Assembly: GCF_900100955.1 (NCBI RefSeq)
Contig: NZ_FNCC01000002.1
Coordinates: forward strand, 558,001 to 622,000
Direction: 5' to 3'
DNA length: 64,000 nucleotides
DNA from: Lentzea fradiae
GTDB lineage: Bacteria; Actinomycetota; Actinomycetes; Mycobacteriales; Pseudonocardiaceae
The translations under genes and the position numbers were made by a program. The notes beneath the pieces are model-generated. The model ran no database searches. It was not told where the DNA came from and saw nothing but the letters and a program-made list of their open reading frames with translations. How positions within the stretch are numbered: the stretch's first letter is position 1; every line of letters starts with the position of its first letter. Below are positions 57,218-64,000 of this stretch, one piece after another.

Positions 57218-57894
57218 CCCGCCCGCCCCACGCATCCCGGGCGAGCCCCTCGACGGAGCAGCCGAACCGCCCACCGCCGACCCGGCGGCCGCCCAACACA
57301 AAACCAGGCGTGCCATCTGCGAGAAGCGGTGCCTGCGGGGCGTGGTGGCTGCGAGGCACGCTGGCTACCGGACACATCGGCTACCGGGCGCGGCGACCCC
57401 CCACCCCACCAGCCAAACAAGACCCCACTTCCAACCTCACCGCCCATCCGACCAGCACTTTCCCGCCCGCCGAACCCCACTCCATCCCCCGCCCGAAAAT
57501 CCCCGAAAAAACCTCCCGAAACCCGCGCAACGATCCCCGGCCTCGTACGTCTATGTGGGTGTCGCAAGCAGCACAGCCGAAGGACTGTTCGGGCAGCCCG
57601 GAAGGCACAGGGGAGCAGCCTGCGGACAAGGGGAAAGCGAAGAGACGGCGGGGGTCGGACTTCGCGGCGATGTGCGGCCGGACCGAACGGGAGAGCGGTC
57701 CGGCCGCACAGTCCCACCCGCGATGACACTTCCGGAAACGCAGCGGCACGCCCGGAAACCCCCAGGTCGGGAACCACCTAGGCCGAACCCTCAGCCCGTG
57801 CTCGAGCGGGGCTGCAGCCGGACGGCCGAAAATTGTCAGACCCCCCGAGCACAATCAACCGCATGAAGTCGTCGACGGTGCGGGAGAGCTCGAG
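57218..57894. other. 677-nt region without a recognised gene
   Basis: The first part (about 57390-57540) is unusually poor in G and rich in C and A on the plus strand, with repeated CCCGAAA units near 57500-57525; the complementary strand therefore has many G-runs. Several long open frames exist here, but they are Pro/Arg/Ser-rich, overlap pcrA or each other, and show no family motif. A GGCTACCGG direct repeat occurs near 57363 and 57381. No tRNA or clear terminator was found. Confidence 0.6.
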
Positions 57895-58113
57895 ATGGAC
57901 CACGTGCTGGCAGGTCTGCTCCGCGAACGTGTGTTCGCAATCCTCGCCAGCCTGGAATCGCCGGAGACGCACAGGCTCACCACGGCCTGGCGCGCTCTCC
58001 TGCACCTGCACGAGCAGACCGAGAGCGGGACCTGCAGGGCGTGCGGCCGCCGGCGCGGGCACATGTGCTCGGTCTGGCGGGTGGCCGCGACCCACTTCCT
58101 GAGCCGGGAGTAA
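57895..58113 (+). CDS. Zinc-finger-like miniprotein
   Basis: The 72-residue protein starts at ATG 57895 with GGGAGAG upstream. An N-terminal helix (LAGLLRERVFAILASLES) is followed by a likely metal site C-x2-C-x6-H-x-C (CRACGRRRGHMC) and a short helix SVWRVAATHFLSRE. It is probably a cytoplasmic zinc-binding protein. No named family is recognised, though similar small proteins seem common in related actinomycetes. Its role is unknown. Confidence 0.7.
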   Translation: MDHVLAGLLRERVFAILASLESPETHRLTTAWRALLHLHEQTESGTCRACGRRRGHMCSVWRVAATHFLSRE

Positions 58114-58425
58114 CGGATCCAATCGAGATGCCGACTCATCTTCAGCCGGAGCCGCGGAACAAACCGCGAGCGACCCCGGTTGGAAGGCTCGTAAGCCCCT
58201 GAGGCGCCCTGAGCGCCCCGATCCACACCCGGAGGTGGGTCAGCACAGTCAGAGCCGTCAGAAAGCTACTGAGCCGTAGTTCAGGACTTCGCGAACCCTG
58301 AACGGTGGCCAGCAGACCCGGAACTGCACACCTCGGAACAGCGGACTCGGAACCGAGCCCAGCAGACCCAGAACGGCAACGGACAACCGAACAGGGACAG
58401 CCTGGCCCGGGGGAGGGTCAGGACG
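58114..58425. other. 312-nt region without a recognised gene
   Basis: This stretch has scattered short repeats based on CCCAGCAGACCC and CGGAAC and no convincing frame on either strand. No clear terminator for either flanking gene was found. Confidence 0.6.
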
Positions 58426-59214
58426 TCAGACGGTCACGCCGCGCTCGTTGAGCCAGCCGAGCGGGTTGATCTTCTGGCCGCTGGGGTTCCACACCTCGAA
58501 GTGCAGGTGGGGGCCGGTGGAGAAGCCGCGGTTGCCCATGCGGGCGATCTGCTGGCCCGCCTTGACCTGCTGGCCTTCGCTCACGGAGAACGTGTCCATG
58601 TGGCCGTAGACGGTGATGGTGCCGTCCGCGTGCTGGACGCGGACCCAGAGGCCGAAGCCGGAGGCGGGACCAGCCTCGATCACGACGCCGTCGGCGGCGG
58701 AGACGATCGGGGTGCCGATCGGGCCGGCGATGTCGATGCCGAGGTGCATGGTGCCCCAGCGGCCGCCGTAGCCGGAGGTGAACTCGCCCGCGGCGGGGCG
58801 GACGAACTTCGGGCGCTTCTTCTCGGCCTCGACGGCCTCGCGCTCGGTGGTGAGCTGCTGGCTGCGCAGGAGCTTGGCGGCTTCCGCGGAGCCCTCGGAC
58901 GTGGTCTTGGAGACCGCGAGGATCTGGGGGGCGGGGGCGGTGTCGCCACCGACGCCGTCGAACGTGGCCGCGCCGTCGGAGTGGTTCGCGAGCTGCACGT
59001 CCGTGCCGTCGCCCGCACCGGCCTGCAGTGCCTGGCCCGCGCCTGCGGCGGCGAAGGCACCCACCGCGACGGCGGCGACGACGATGCGTCCGCGCAGCGC
59101 CGAGGGCGGCGGGGGGAGCCGGTGGGAGCTGATGGTGCGTGTTGAAGCGCGGTCGACTGCCTCGTCAAGCGCAGCGCTGCGTTCATGGCCGCCGGGGGAG
59201 CGGTGGTGACTCAA
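58426..59214 (-). CDS. M23-family (LytM) endopeptidase
   Basis: The protein is about 262 residues from TTG 59214 (GGAAGGG upstream); the start is uncertain because the frame stays open further. A membrane or signal segment (about residues 43-64) precedes a helical linker and the LytM domain, with metal ligands in MHLGIDIAG and GPHLHFEVW and YGHMDTF between. All zinc ligands (H, D, HxH) are present, so it is probably an active peptidoglycan endopeptidase outside the membrane. The location beside uvrD1 and sucCD matches Rv0950c. The 208-nt gap upstream has no gene. Confidence 0.88.
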   Translation of the reverse strand: MSHHRSPGGHERSAALDEAVDRASTRTISSHRLPPPPSALRGRIVVAAVAVGAFAAAGAGQALQAGAGDGTDVQLANHSDGAATFDGVGGDTAPAPQILAVSKTTSEGSAEAAKLLRSQQLTTEREAVEAEKKRPKFVRPAAGEFTSGYGGRWGTMHLGIDIAGPIGTPIVSAADGVVIEAGPASGFGLWVRVQHADGTITVYGHMDTFSVSEGQQVKAGQQIARMGNRGFSTGPHLHFEVWNPSGQKINPLGWLNERGVTV

Positions 59215-59422
59215 AGCTTGCCCTTCCGCCTTCGGGGAGCCTGATCGGGTGGACGCCGGGCGGGGGATTCCCGGTGAGCCAGGTTTCGGGGTTCTGACTC
59301 GGTGTCCTTCTGTGATCAGACCGTGACAACGGACCGGGGGACAGTAACGGCGGGAAGCCTCGGAGGGCAAACCCCAGTTTGTTACGTCCACCGGACGGGC
59401 GGCGACCAGCTGGTTTCAACTG

Positions 59423-60403
59423 TCAACTGTGACGGTCGGTCATTCCGAGAGGGTGACATGCCTCATTGCCAGCGGCGATGGGGTGAGTCGAAGAGTCATC
59501 CGATCGGGTGATGGCAGTCACAACTACCTGAAGCGTTCTCGTGTCAACCGGGAGGGACAGGTGACCTGAATCACGTATCTGGTGCTCCTCGACGGCCAAC
59601 GAGGGGTGCTCCAGCCGGGCGTTGCGCTGCGGCACGATGATCTGGTCCATCTCCGACCACACGACCACGAAGCGTGTCCGGCACGGCCGGCACGGTTCGG
59701 CGAGCTCTTCCAGCAGTTCCGACCCCGGACGCAGCTGTTTCGTGAGCGAGGTGGGCAGTAGATAAGCGGTGAGCGTGCCGCTGTGTGGCGTCCCCAGGGT
59801 CACCAGCGTGCGGACGCGGGAGTCACCGTGCAGCCGCTGCACGTAATAGCGAGCGATGAGCCCGCCCAGGGAGTGCCCGACCACGTGCACCCGATCGGAC
59901 CCGGTCTGCTCGCAGATTCGCTCGATGTGGGCACCCAGCAGGGCGGCTGAGCGCCGGACGTCCCCCGTCAACGCCGTCAGCACGCTGTAGTTGATGGCGT
60001 GCACGACACCGAAGCCCCGCCTCCGCAGCGCCCCCGACAGCACCGCGAAGGCGGAGCGGTTGTCCCCGATGCCGTGCACCAACACGATCGGGGTGCCCGC
60101 CGCGTCCATCGCCGAAACCACCAGTCCGCGCTGGCGCGGTGGCAGGCCGTCGGTGCGGTAGTGCCGGAAGTGGCCTTCGGGGCGGATCTGCTCGGTGACG
60201 GCGCCCCACGGGTAGAGCACGGCGTGGGCCGTCAGCCAGGCCGCTTCCATCGCGACACCGCGCATCCCGCCCGGTGAGGCCATCGCGCGCAGGGCGACCT
60301 TGACCTCTTCGGCCACGTCGCGTGCGGTGTGCACTCCCCAACCGGCACGATCGAGGACCGCGTCAGTCAGACGCGTCATCCACGACCGGCCGTTGTCGCT
60401 CAC
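59423..60403 (-). CDS. Alpha/beta hydrolase, triacylglycerol lipase-like
   Basis: The protein is about 326 residues from GTG 60403; ATG 60379 is possible. It has LVHGIGDNRSAF (oxyanion region), the nucleophile motif VVGHSLGGLIARYY, an acid in WSEMDQII and His in RDSGHLSLP, so the triad is complete. No clear signal peptide is seen. It belongs to the lipase group that acts on long-chain esters; the substrate is unknown. It diverges from a large membrane protein gene. Confidence 0.85.
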   Translation of the reverse strand: MSDNGRSWMTRLTDAVLDRAGWGVHTARDVAEEVKVALRAMASPGGMRGVAMEAAWLTAHAVLYPWGAVTEQIRPEGHFRHYRTDGLPPRQRGLVVSAMDAAGTPIVLVHGIGDNRSAFAVLSGALRRRGFGVVHAINYSVLTALTGDVRRSAALLGAHIERICEQTGSDRVHVVGHSLGGLIARYYVQRLHGDSRVRTLVTLGTPHSGTLTAYLLPTSLTKQLRPGSELLEELAEPCRPCRTRFVVVWSEMDQIIVPQRNARLEHPSLAVEEHQIRDSGHLSLPVDTRTLQVVVTAITRSDDSSTHPIAAGNEACHPLGMTDRHS

Positions 60404-60538
60404 ATCAGCGACGGTAAGTGATGGCCTCACCAACCAGGAGTACCCGACGGATCTTTTCCACATGCGAATCCGGTTCATCGCATCCGGTGACAGACGGCTG
60501 CGCGGCACCGGACGCCGATGTTGCTAGGTTCGCCCGCG

Positions 60539-62218
60539 ATGACTCGAACCGAGCTCGAGAACCAGACTCCCGCCGCCACCCGGCTGCGCATCTCGTGGGG
60601 CCTCGCCGCGGCGGGCTCCCTCCTCCTCGTGGTGGGCCCGCTGCTCGGCGTCGTCGACGGTGCGGAACCCGCGTTCACCTCGTGGCCGCTGCTCGCCCTG
60701 CTCGCGGTGCTGCCCCCGGCCGTCGCCGGGGTGCTGCTGTTCCGGGGCAGGCCGTTCGTCGCGGCCGGGCTGGTCGCCGCCACCGGTGTCTTCGCGGTCG
60801 GACGGCTGCTGAGCGACCTGCAGGTCGCGTTCGCGCCGATGGCGGTGGCCCGGCCGGAGCTGTTCCGCCCCTCCACCCTCATCGCCGTCACGCCGTCCGC
60901 GGGCGTGTGGCTGCTGGTCTTCGGGCACGTCCTGGTGATCGCGGGCGGCGCGCTCGCCGCGGGTAGGGCGGGCCTGCCCGCCGACGAGTCCGAACCGCCG
61001 ACGCTCGTCGCCCTCCCCGTGCTGATCGCGGCCGTGGCGGCGATCGGGCTGCTCGGCAAGCCGTTCCTGTCCACCGACCCGTTCCAGCTGGACCGGGGGC
61101 CGTGGGACCTGCCGGTGCTCGGCCTGACGGGCGGGCTGCTGATCGCCGTCGCCGCGCCGCTCGCCACCGCGCTCGCCGCCAGCTCGCCCGACCCGGACAC
61201 CCGGCAGGGCGGCGTCCTCGGCGTCACGCTCGCCGTGCTCGCCCTCGTGCTGCCGCCGCTGGTCACCGGCACCGTCGCGGACGGCCTGACGATCAGCTCG
61301 GGCCCGCTGGTCGCCCTGCTCGCCGCGCTGGTGCTGCCCGCCGTTCCGCTCGTCGGCAGGACGATCCGGCTCGCGCGCGGCCGGCGCGACGAGACCCGCG
61401 ACCCGGCGCTGCCGTCGCTGCGGCGCCTGCACCTGGCCACCGGTGTCCTCGCCGTCCTCGCCGCCCTCGCGATGACCGTCGGCGCGCTCCTGCCCCAGCT
61501 CGTCCTCTCCACCGGGGACGCGGCACCGGGCCTGTCGTCGGCGAACCTGCTCTGGGTGGCCGGCCCCGTCTTCGGCGTCCTGGGCCTGCTGATGCTGGTG
61601 CCGTCCGCCGGTCCGGTGGTGCGGCCGGCGCTGTGCGGGACCTACGCCGCCATGCAGCTCGCGGCGGCGAGCGCGACCGACCCGGTGCTCGACGCGAGCA
61701 GGCTCGGCATCGCGCAGCCGGGCGCGGGCTTCTGGCTGATGGTCGCGGAGCTGCCGCTCGGGCTGCTGGCGCTGGTCTGCGCGGCCCTCGCCGGTGCCGT
61801 CGAACGGGAGAACGAGGACATCGGCGAACGGGAGCAGGTCCCGGTGACCGAGCTGGGCGCCGTCCTGCTCGCCGGGTTCCTCGCGGTCGGCGCGTTCGTG
61901 CTGCCCACCGTCCGCGGCGACAGGTACACGGGGGCGACGGTCGTGCCGTCCGACGACCCGGCGATGTCGTGGTCGCTGCTCGTCTCGCTCGTCGTCCTGG
62001 TCGTCACGCTGGTCGTGGCGCTGCGGTCGAGGCCCGCCCGCGGTGCCGCCGAGCTGGTCGGCGTGGCGGTGCTGGTCGGTGTGCGGGCGCTCGAACTGCC
62101 GCTGACCGGTGACCGGGTCGAGGGTGCGGTCGTGGCCGCCGGGACGTGGCTCGCGCTGGCGTCGTGCGTGGCTCTGCTCATCGGCGCGGCGTTGCTGGGC
62201 GCCCGCGCGACGAGGTGA
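60539..62218 (+). CDS. Large multi-pass membrane protein of unknown function
   Basis: The 559-residue protein from ATG 60539 has about 14 hydrophobic segments with few charged loops and a Glu-rich cytoplasmic loop near residue 420. A TAGGTT element (60525-60530) lies 8 bases before the ATG, which suggests leaderless transcription. No transporter or enzyme signature was recognised. The gene stands alone between the lipase and sucC. Confidence 0.8.
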   Translation: MTRTELENQTPAATRLRISWGLAAAGSLLLVVGPLLGVVDGAEPAFTSWPLLALLAVLPPAVAGVLLFRGRPFVAAGLVAATGVFAVGRLLSDLQVAFAPMAVARPELFRPSTLIAVTPSAGVWLLVFGHVLVIAGGALAAGRAGLPADESEPPTLVALPVLIAAVAAIGLLGKPFLSTDPFQLDRGPWDLPVLGLTGGLLIAVAAPLATALAASSPDPDTRQGGVLGVTLAVLALVLPPLVTGTVADGLTISSGPLVALLAALVLPAVPLVGRTIRLARGRRDETRDPALPSLRRLHLATGVLAVLAALAMTVGALLPQLVLSTGDAAPGLSSANLLWVAGPVFGVLGLLMLVPSAGPVVRPALCGTYAAMQLAAASATDPVLDASRLGIAQPGAGFWLMVAELPLGLLALVCAALAGAVERENEDIGEREQVPVTELGAVLLAGFLAVGAFVLPTVRGDRYTGATVVPSDDPAMSWSLLVSLVVLVVTLVVALRSRPARGAAELVGVAVLVGVRALELPLTGDRVEGAVVAAGTWLALASCVALLIGAALLGARATR

Positions 62219-62424
62219 AGTGAGGACGTCTCCTCACGTCTCCTCACGTCCGGCACGCGCGTGATCGACCTCACCGCCGCTGAGACCGACCTCACCGGCG
62301 GCGACGTGCGAGCGGTAGCCGGGGCTCGATAGTGTCTGGGCCCAGCCGCGTCAAGTGGGTTCTGACGGCCCCTTGAGGACCACCCAGGCGCGGTGTTCCG
62401 ACACCGACGTCGCAGGAGACCCGA

Positions 62425-63591
62425 GTGGACCTGTACGAGTACCAGGCGAAGGACCTCTTCGCCGCCCACGGCGTCCCGGTACTGCCGGGCGATGTGGCCA
62501 CCAACCCCGACGACGCCAAGGCCATCGCCGCGAAGTTCGGCCAGGCGGTCGTCGTCAAGGCCCAGGTGAAGACCGGTGGCCGCGGCAAGGCCGGTGGTGT
62601 GAAGCTCGCTTCCACCGCCGAGGAGACCGAGGAGAAGGCCAAGGCCATCCTCGGCCTCGACATCAAGGGGCACATCGTTCACCGCGTGCTGGTGACGCCC
62701 GCCTCCGACATCGCGGAGGAGTACTACTTCTCCTTCCTGCTCGACCGCGCCAACCGCACCTTCCTCGCCATGGCGAGCGTCGAGGGCGGCATGGACATCG
62801 AGGAGGTCGCGGCCACCAAGCCCGAGGCCCTCGCGAAGATCCAGATCGACGCCATCAAGGGCGTCGACGCCGCCAAGGCGAAGGAGATCGCGGACGCCGC
62901 GAACTTCCCGGCCGAGGTCAAGGACCAGGTCGTCGAGACCATCGTCAAGCTGTGGGAGACCTTCGTCGCGGAGGACGCCACGCTGGTCGAGGTGAACCCG
63001 CTGGTCCGCGACCCGCAGGACAAGATCGTCGCGCTGGACGGCAAGGTCACGCTCGACGAGAACGCCGCCTTCCGTCACCCGGCCCACGCCGAGCTGGTCG
63101 ACAAGGCCGCGGAGAACCCGCTCGAGGCCAAGGCCAAGGAGAAGGGCCTCAACTACGTCAAGCTCGACGGCGAGGTCGGCATCATCGGCAACGGCGCCGG
63201 TCTCGTGATGTCCACGCTGGACGTCGTGGCGTACGCCGGTGAGAAGCACGGCGTGAAGCCCGCGAACTTCCTCGACATCGGCGGCGGCGCGTCCGCCGAG
63301 GTCATGGCGAACGGCCTGGACGTCATCCTCGGCGACGAGGCCGTCCGTTCGGTGTTCGTCAACGTCTTCGGCGGCATCACCGCGTGCGACGCCGTGGCCA
63401 ACGGCATCGTCAAGGCGCTGGAGATCCTCGGCGACTCGGCCACCAAGCCGCTCGTCGTCCGCCTCGACGGCAACAACGTGGAGGAGGGCCGCGCGATCCT
63501 CGCCGAGGCCAACCACCCGCTGGTGACCGTTGTCGACACGATGGACAACGCGGCCGCGAAGGCCGCCGAGCTCGCGGCTGCGGGGGTCTGA
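62425..63591 (+). CDS. sucC: Succinyl-CoA synthetase beta subunit
   Basis: The 388-residue ATP-grasp subunit acts in the TCA cycle. It begins [19 protein letters not shown] and has [24 protein letters not shown] and a final CoA-ligase-type domain with [13 protein letters not shown] 62425 follows CAGGAG. In the 206-nt gap before it, an ACGTCTCCTC direct repeat occurs near 62226-62250 and a GATAGTGT element (near 62328) may be the promoter. It runs into sucD five bases later. Confidence 0.96.
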   Translation: MDLYEYQAKDLFAAHGVPVLPGDVATNPDDAKAIAAKFGQAVVVKAQVKTGGRGKAGGVKLASTAEETEEKAKAILGLDIKGHIVHRVLVTPASDIAEEYYFSFLLDRANRTFLAMASVEGGMDIEEVAATKPEALAKIQIDAIKGVDAAKAKEIADAANFPAEVKDQVVETIVKLWETFVAEDATLVEVNPLVRDPQDKIVALDGKVTLDENAAFRHPAHAELVDKAAENPLEAKAKEKGLNYVKLDGEVGIIGNGAGLVMSTLDVVAYAGEKHGVKPANFLDIGGGASAEVMANGLDVILGDEAVRSVFVNVFGGITACDAVANGIVKALEILGDSATKPLVVRLDGNNVEEGRAILAEANHPLVTVVDTMDNAAAKAAELAAAGV

Positions 63592-63596
63592 GAACG

Positions 63597-64000
63597 ATGG
63601 CTATCTTCCTCAACGAGAACAGCAAGGTCATCGTCCAGGGCATGACCGGTGCCGAGGGCACCAAGCACACCAAGCGCATGCTCGCGTCCGGCACGAACAT
63701 CGTCGGTGGCGTGAACCCGCGCAAGGCGGGCGAGAAGGTCGACTTCGACGGCACCGTCCTCCCGGTCTTCGGCACCGTCAAGGAGGCCATGGAGGCCACC
63801 GGCGCGAACGTGACCGTGATCTTCGTCCCGCCGGCCTTCTCGAAGGCCGCCGTGGTCGAGGCCATCGACGCCGAGATCGAGCTGGCCGTTGTCATCACCG
63901 AGGGCATCCCGGTGCACGACACCGCCTACTTCTGGGCGCACGCCGTCGCGACCGGCAACAAGACCCGCATCATCGGCCCGAACTGCCCCGGCATCATCAG
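63597..64000 (+). CDS. sucD: Succinyl-CoA synthetase alpha subunit (3' truncated by window end)
   Basis: ATG 63597 starts [21 protein letters not shown], the N-terminus of SucD, with GGVNPRKAG (CoA-binding) and [12 protein letters not shown] at the window edge. The phosphorylated His lies beyond the window. It is co-transcribed with sucC. Confidence 0.95.
   Translation, partial: MAIFLNENSKVIVQGMTGAEGTKHTKRMLASGTNIVGGVNPRKAGEKVDFDGTVLPVFGTVKEAMEATGANVTVIFVPPAFSKAAVVEAIDAEIELAVVITEGIPVHDTAYFWAHAVATGNKTRIIGPNCPGII

Noticed and set aside
56821..57777. Minus-strand open frame over the end of pcrA and the following gap
   Set aside because: It overlaps conserved pcrA coding sequence by about 400 bases and has low-complexity Arg/Pro/Ser content without a recognisable motif.
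59215..59422. Possible c-di-AMP (ydaO-type) riboswitch upstream of the M23 peptidase gene
   Set aside because: Such riboswitches often precede cell-wall hydrolase genes in actinobacteria and parts of the leader look vaguely similar near the 3' end, but the conserved core motifs and paired elements could not be traced. A covariance-model (Infernal) search would decide.

Overview
The window is about 64 kb of very GC-rich, gene-dense DNA with many GTG starts and ATGA/GTGA stop-start overlaps. Gene content points to a filamentous actinomycete near Pseudonocardiaceae/Actinosynnemataceae. It carries actinobacterial markers (WhiB, SigD with its anti-sigma factor, GuaB3, a His-tailed GroEL1, UvrD1), an EspC/WXG-type secretion substrate locus, and developmental genes related to bldM and ssgB. 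The gene order glmS, nnr, alr, tsaE, tsaB, rimI, tsaD, groES, groEL1, whiB3, (Rv3415c-like), sigD, rsdA, (Rv3412-like), guaB2, guaB3, choD, guaA matches the conserved backbone known from Mycobacterium tuberculosis. A second conserved block, aroQ, uvrD1, M23 peptidase, sucCD, closes the window. Family assignments come from reading protein motifs, not from database searches.

Layout. 0-4 kb: a type VII secretion (ESX) associated locus with an EspC-like substrate and a 901-residue WXG/repeat protein. 4-9.5 kb: membrane and hydrolase genes, glmS, and nnr (NAD(P)H-hydrate repair). 9.5-15 kb: alr, a hydrolase, and the tRNA t6A genes tsaE/tsaB/tsaD with rimI, interrupted by a small secreted repeat protein. 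15-19 kb: a Tat-exported PhoD phosphatase, a CIRCE-controlled groES and groEL1, and a 104-nt hairpin. 19-24.5 kb: regulators (WhiB3-like, a CarH-type B12 MerR, a BldM-like orphan regulator, SigD/RsdA). 24.5-36.8 kb: purine genes guaB, guaB3 and guaA, enclosing an accessory redox block (GMC oxidoreductase, MBL-fold protein, two flavoenzymes, aldehyde dehydrogenase, phosphotransferase). 36.9-38.6 kb: a two-gene accessory cassette (a DUF4365 nuclease-like protein plus an unknown protein) bounded by two look-alike terminators. 38.6-42.6 kb: a PspC envelope-stress module with a PspC-fused histidine kinase and LuxR regulator. 42.6-53.2 kb: three Ser/Thr kinases, an SsgB-like protein, a LysR/EamA pair, and three single-pass membrane proteins, two of which end in NTF2-like external domains resembling those of two of the kinases. 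53.3-64 kb: a histone-deacetylase-like amidohydrolase, chorismate mutase, pcrA/uvrD1, a zinc-finger-like miniprotein, an M23 peptidase, a lipase, a large membrane protein, sucC and the start of sucD.

The most interesting discoveries are regulatory and accessory. The monofunctional chorismate mutase gene is preceded by an apparently leaderless 22-residue open frame containing Phe-Phe-Glu-Phe-Phe-Tyr. A terminator-like hairpin follows, and its 5' arm has a perfect 9-nt alternative partner inside the leader, which is the architecture of a ribosome-mediated attenuator. The DUF4365 cassette between guaA and the PspC module is the best candidate for an undescribed accessory (possibly defence) system. 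The MerR regulator between whiB and bldM/sigD has the W-x9-EH signature of B12-dependent photoreceptors, which suggests light or cobalamin input to a developmental and stress regulatory cluster.
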